Assembly: GCA_003252195.1 (NCBI GenBank)
Contig: QKFK01000081.1
Span: 1-5,765 of the forward strand
Length of the DNA: 5,765 nt
Origin: Rhodospirillales bacterium
Lineage (GTDB): Bacteria; Pseudomonadota; Alphaproteobacteria; QKFK01; SZUA-500
Direction of reading: 5' to 3'
Each line of letters starts with the position of its first letter. Position 1 is the stretch's first letter. Shown in pieces: positions 5,301 to 5,765 of this stretch. The position numbers and the translations under genes were made by a program. The notes below the pieces were generated by a model that made no database searches, had not been told where the DNA came from, and saw only the letters and a program-made list of their open reading frames with translations.

Positions 5301-5681
5301 TCACCGCCCTCTTTTATCCATCATTTTTTTATTAATTTCTTTTGCTTTAATTTTTGCAGACAGAGATCTTACGGTTACAGCCAAATTATTTCTAAAATCC
5401 TTACTCGCCACAAGCTTAGCTTCGCTAGCTGTTGCACTGATAGCCGATGCATGTTTCTTCATATCTTGGGCATGAGATAAAAGAATATAATATTCCACCC
5501 CTTGGCGTTGCGTAGCCAAATCTTTTTTATCAAATTTTACGCTTGATAAAACAGCCTCATTATAGCTTGAACCTTTGTTAATTTTTTCATCAATAGCAGT
5601 TAATAGCTTTTGATTATACTCTAAATGTATTTCATCTTTTTTGCCAAAAGCGGCTATTGCCTTTACAGAAACATCTGTCAT
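5301..5681 (-). CDS. P7: shortest paralogue
   Basis: Unrecognised 126-residue protein carrying almost only the family core. I chose the ATG at 5681 over the in-frame ATG at 5732 because GGGGAG lies six bases before it. It lacks the MSKLSDF and lipoprotein N-termini, starting MTDVSVKAIAAFGKK. Core: IHLEYNQKLLTAIDEKINKG (18-37), NEAVLSSVKFDKKDL (41-55), EYYILLSHAQDMKKHAS (63-79) and VASKDFRNNLAV (91-102). The lysine-rich tail ends KRGR. YYILLSHAQD resembles DYLLMAHAQD of P3, the clearest tie to the family. The terminal Arg codon is CGG followed by TGA, unlike the AGA-TAA/TAG of most members. It is likely a single-gene transcript with its own terminator. Confidence 0.83.
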   Translation of the reverse strand: MTDVSVKAIAAFGKKDEIHLEYNQKLLTAIDEKINKGSSYNEAVLSSVKFDKKDLATQRQGVEYYILLSHAQDMKKHASAISATASEAKLVASKDFRNNLAVTVRSLSAKIKAKEINKKMMDKRGR

Positions 5682-5687
5682 TTTACT

Positions 5688-5693
5688 CTCCCC
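5688..5693 (-). promoter_or_regulatory. Ribosome binding site that fixes the P7 start
   Basis: GGGGAG on the minus strand, six bases before the ATG at 5679-5681, is the strongest Shine-Dalgarno in the window. The upstream ATG at 5732 has none. Confidence 0.8.
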
Positions 5694-5713
5694 AGTTTTG
5701 ACCTGCCTAATGT

Positions 5714-5742
5714 TTATTAGCATAAAACACATGCTCTAACAA
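5714..5742 (-). promoter_or_regulatory. Weak candidate promoter for P7
   Basis: On the minus strand TTGTTA (5737-5742) and TAATAA (5714-5719) are 17 bases apart, with TG one base before the -10. The -10 matches consensus at only three positions. A 5-base inverted repeat (5719-5723 and 5731-5735) lies mainly in the spacer. Confidence 0.25.
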
Positions 5743-5743
5743 T

Positions 5744-5765
5744 AAAAAAAGGGAGGCAAAATTGC
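5744..5765 (-). terminator. Terminator of an upstream gene, cut by the right edge
   Basis: On the minus strand GCCTCCC is followed by seven T residues (5744-5750). The visible TTGC/GCAA bases at the edge pair across a 2-base loop, so the rest of a GGGAGGC arm should lie just outside. It implies another minus-strand gene ending beyond 5765. Confidence 0.55.

Noticed and set aside
1..5765. CRISPR array, tRNA, rRNA, insertion sequence or phage genes.
   Set aside because: No regularly spaced direct repeats, tRNA-like cloverleaf, transposase or phage structural motifs were seen on either strand.

Overview
The window is strongly AT-rich, and every gene I can support lies on the minus strand, so transcription runs from the right edge to the left. 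The genes use ATG starts, GAGG-type ribosome binding sites, hairpin-plus-U-tract terminators, and TAA, TAG and TGA stops, which points to the standard genetic code. The one recognisable enzyme, a UTP-glucose-1-phosphate uridylyltransferase (GalU) homologue, resembles alphaproteobacterial GalU in stretches such as QEKPLGLGHAI and DIVGD. A low-GC, possibly host-associated alphaproteobacterium is my best guess, but it rests on that single protein.

Layout in transcription order (right to left): an edge terminator (about 5744-5765); P7 (5301-5681) and its terminator (5224-5250); P6 (4541-5161) and terminator (4517-4538); P5 (3978-4496); a promoter (3940-3968), then P4 (3317-3883) with a terminator built into its stop codon; P3 (2711-3274); an extended -10 promoter, then galU-like (1593-2600) closely followed by P2 (1010-1573) and a terminator (961-990); a promoter (813-841), then P1 (148-777) and a terminator (101-131). 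The far left holds only a possible partial ORF.

P1 to P7 are divergent members of one protein family that I do not recognise. Most are 170-210 residues long, predicted to be mainly helical, and Lys/Arg-rich. They share a core around an (L/I)x(Y/F)(D/N)xxL motif followed by an acidic-xx-G turn, a DYL..HA-like block in most members, and a (P/S)(E/D/N)FK..L block near the C-terminus. Their N-termini fall into classes: a cytosolic MSKLSxF type (P2, P3, P4), a lipoprotein type (P5), a hybrid with both (P1), a degenerate membrane type (P6) and a very short type (P7).

The most striking signal is that all seven paralogues, and the unrelated GalU-like enzyme among them, end in arginine after a basic, Asn/Gln/Gly-rich tail. 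GalU carries a basic C-terminal extension of about 40 residues that ordinary GalU lacks. This suggests a shared C-terminal sorting, secretion or assembly tag and links the enzyme to the paralogue array. Function is unknown; a surface, secretion or envelope-glycan role would fit the lipoproteins plus a UDP-sugar enzyme, but that is inference.
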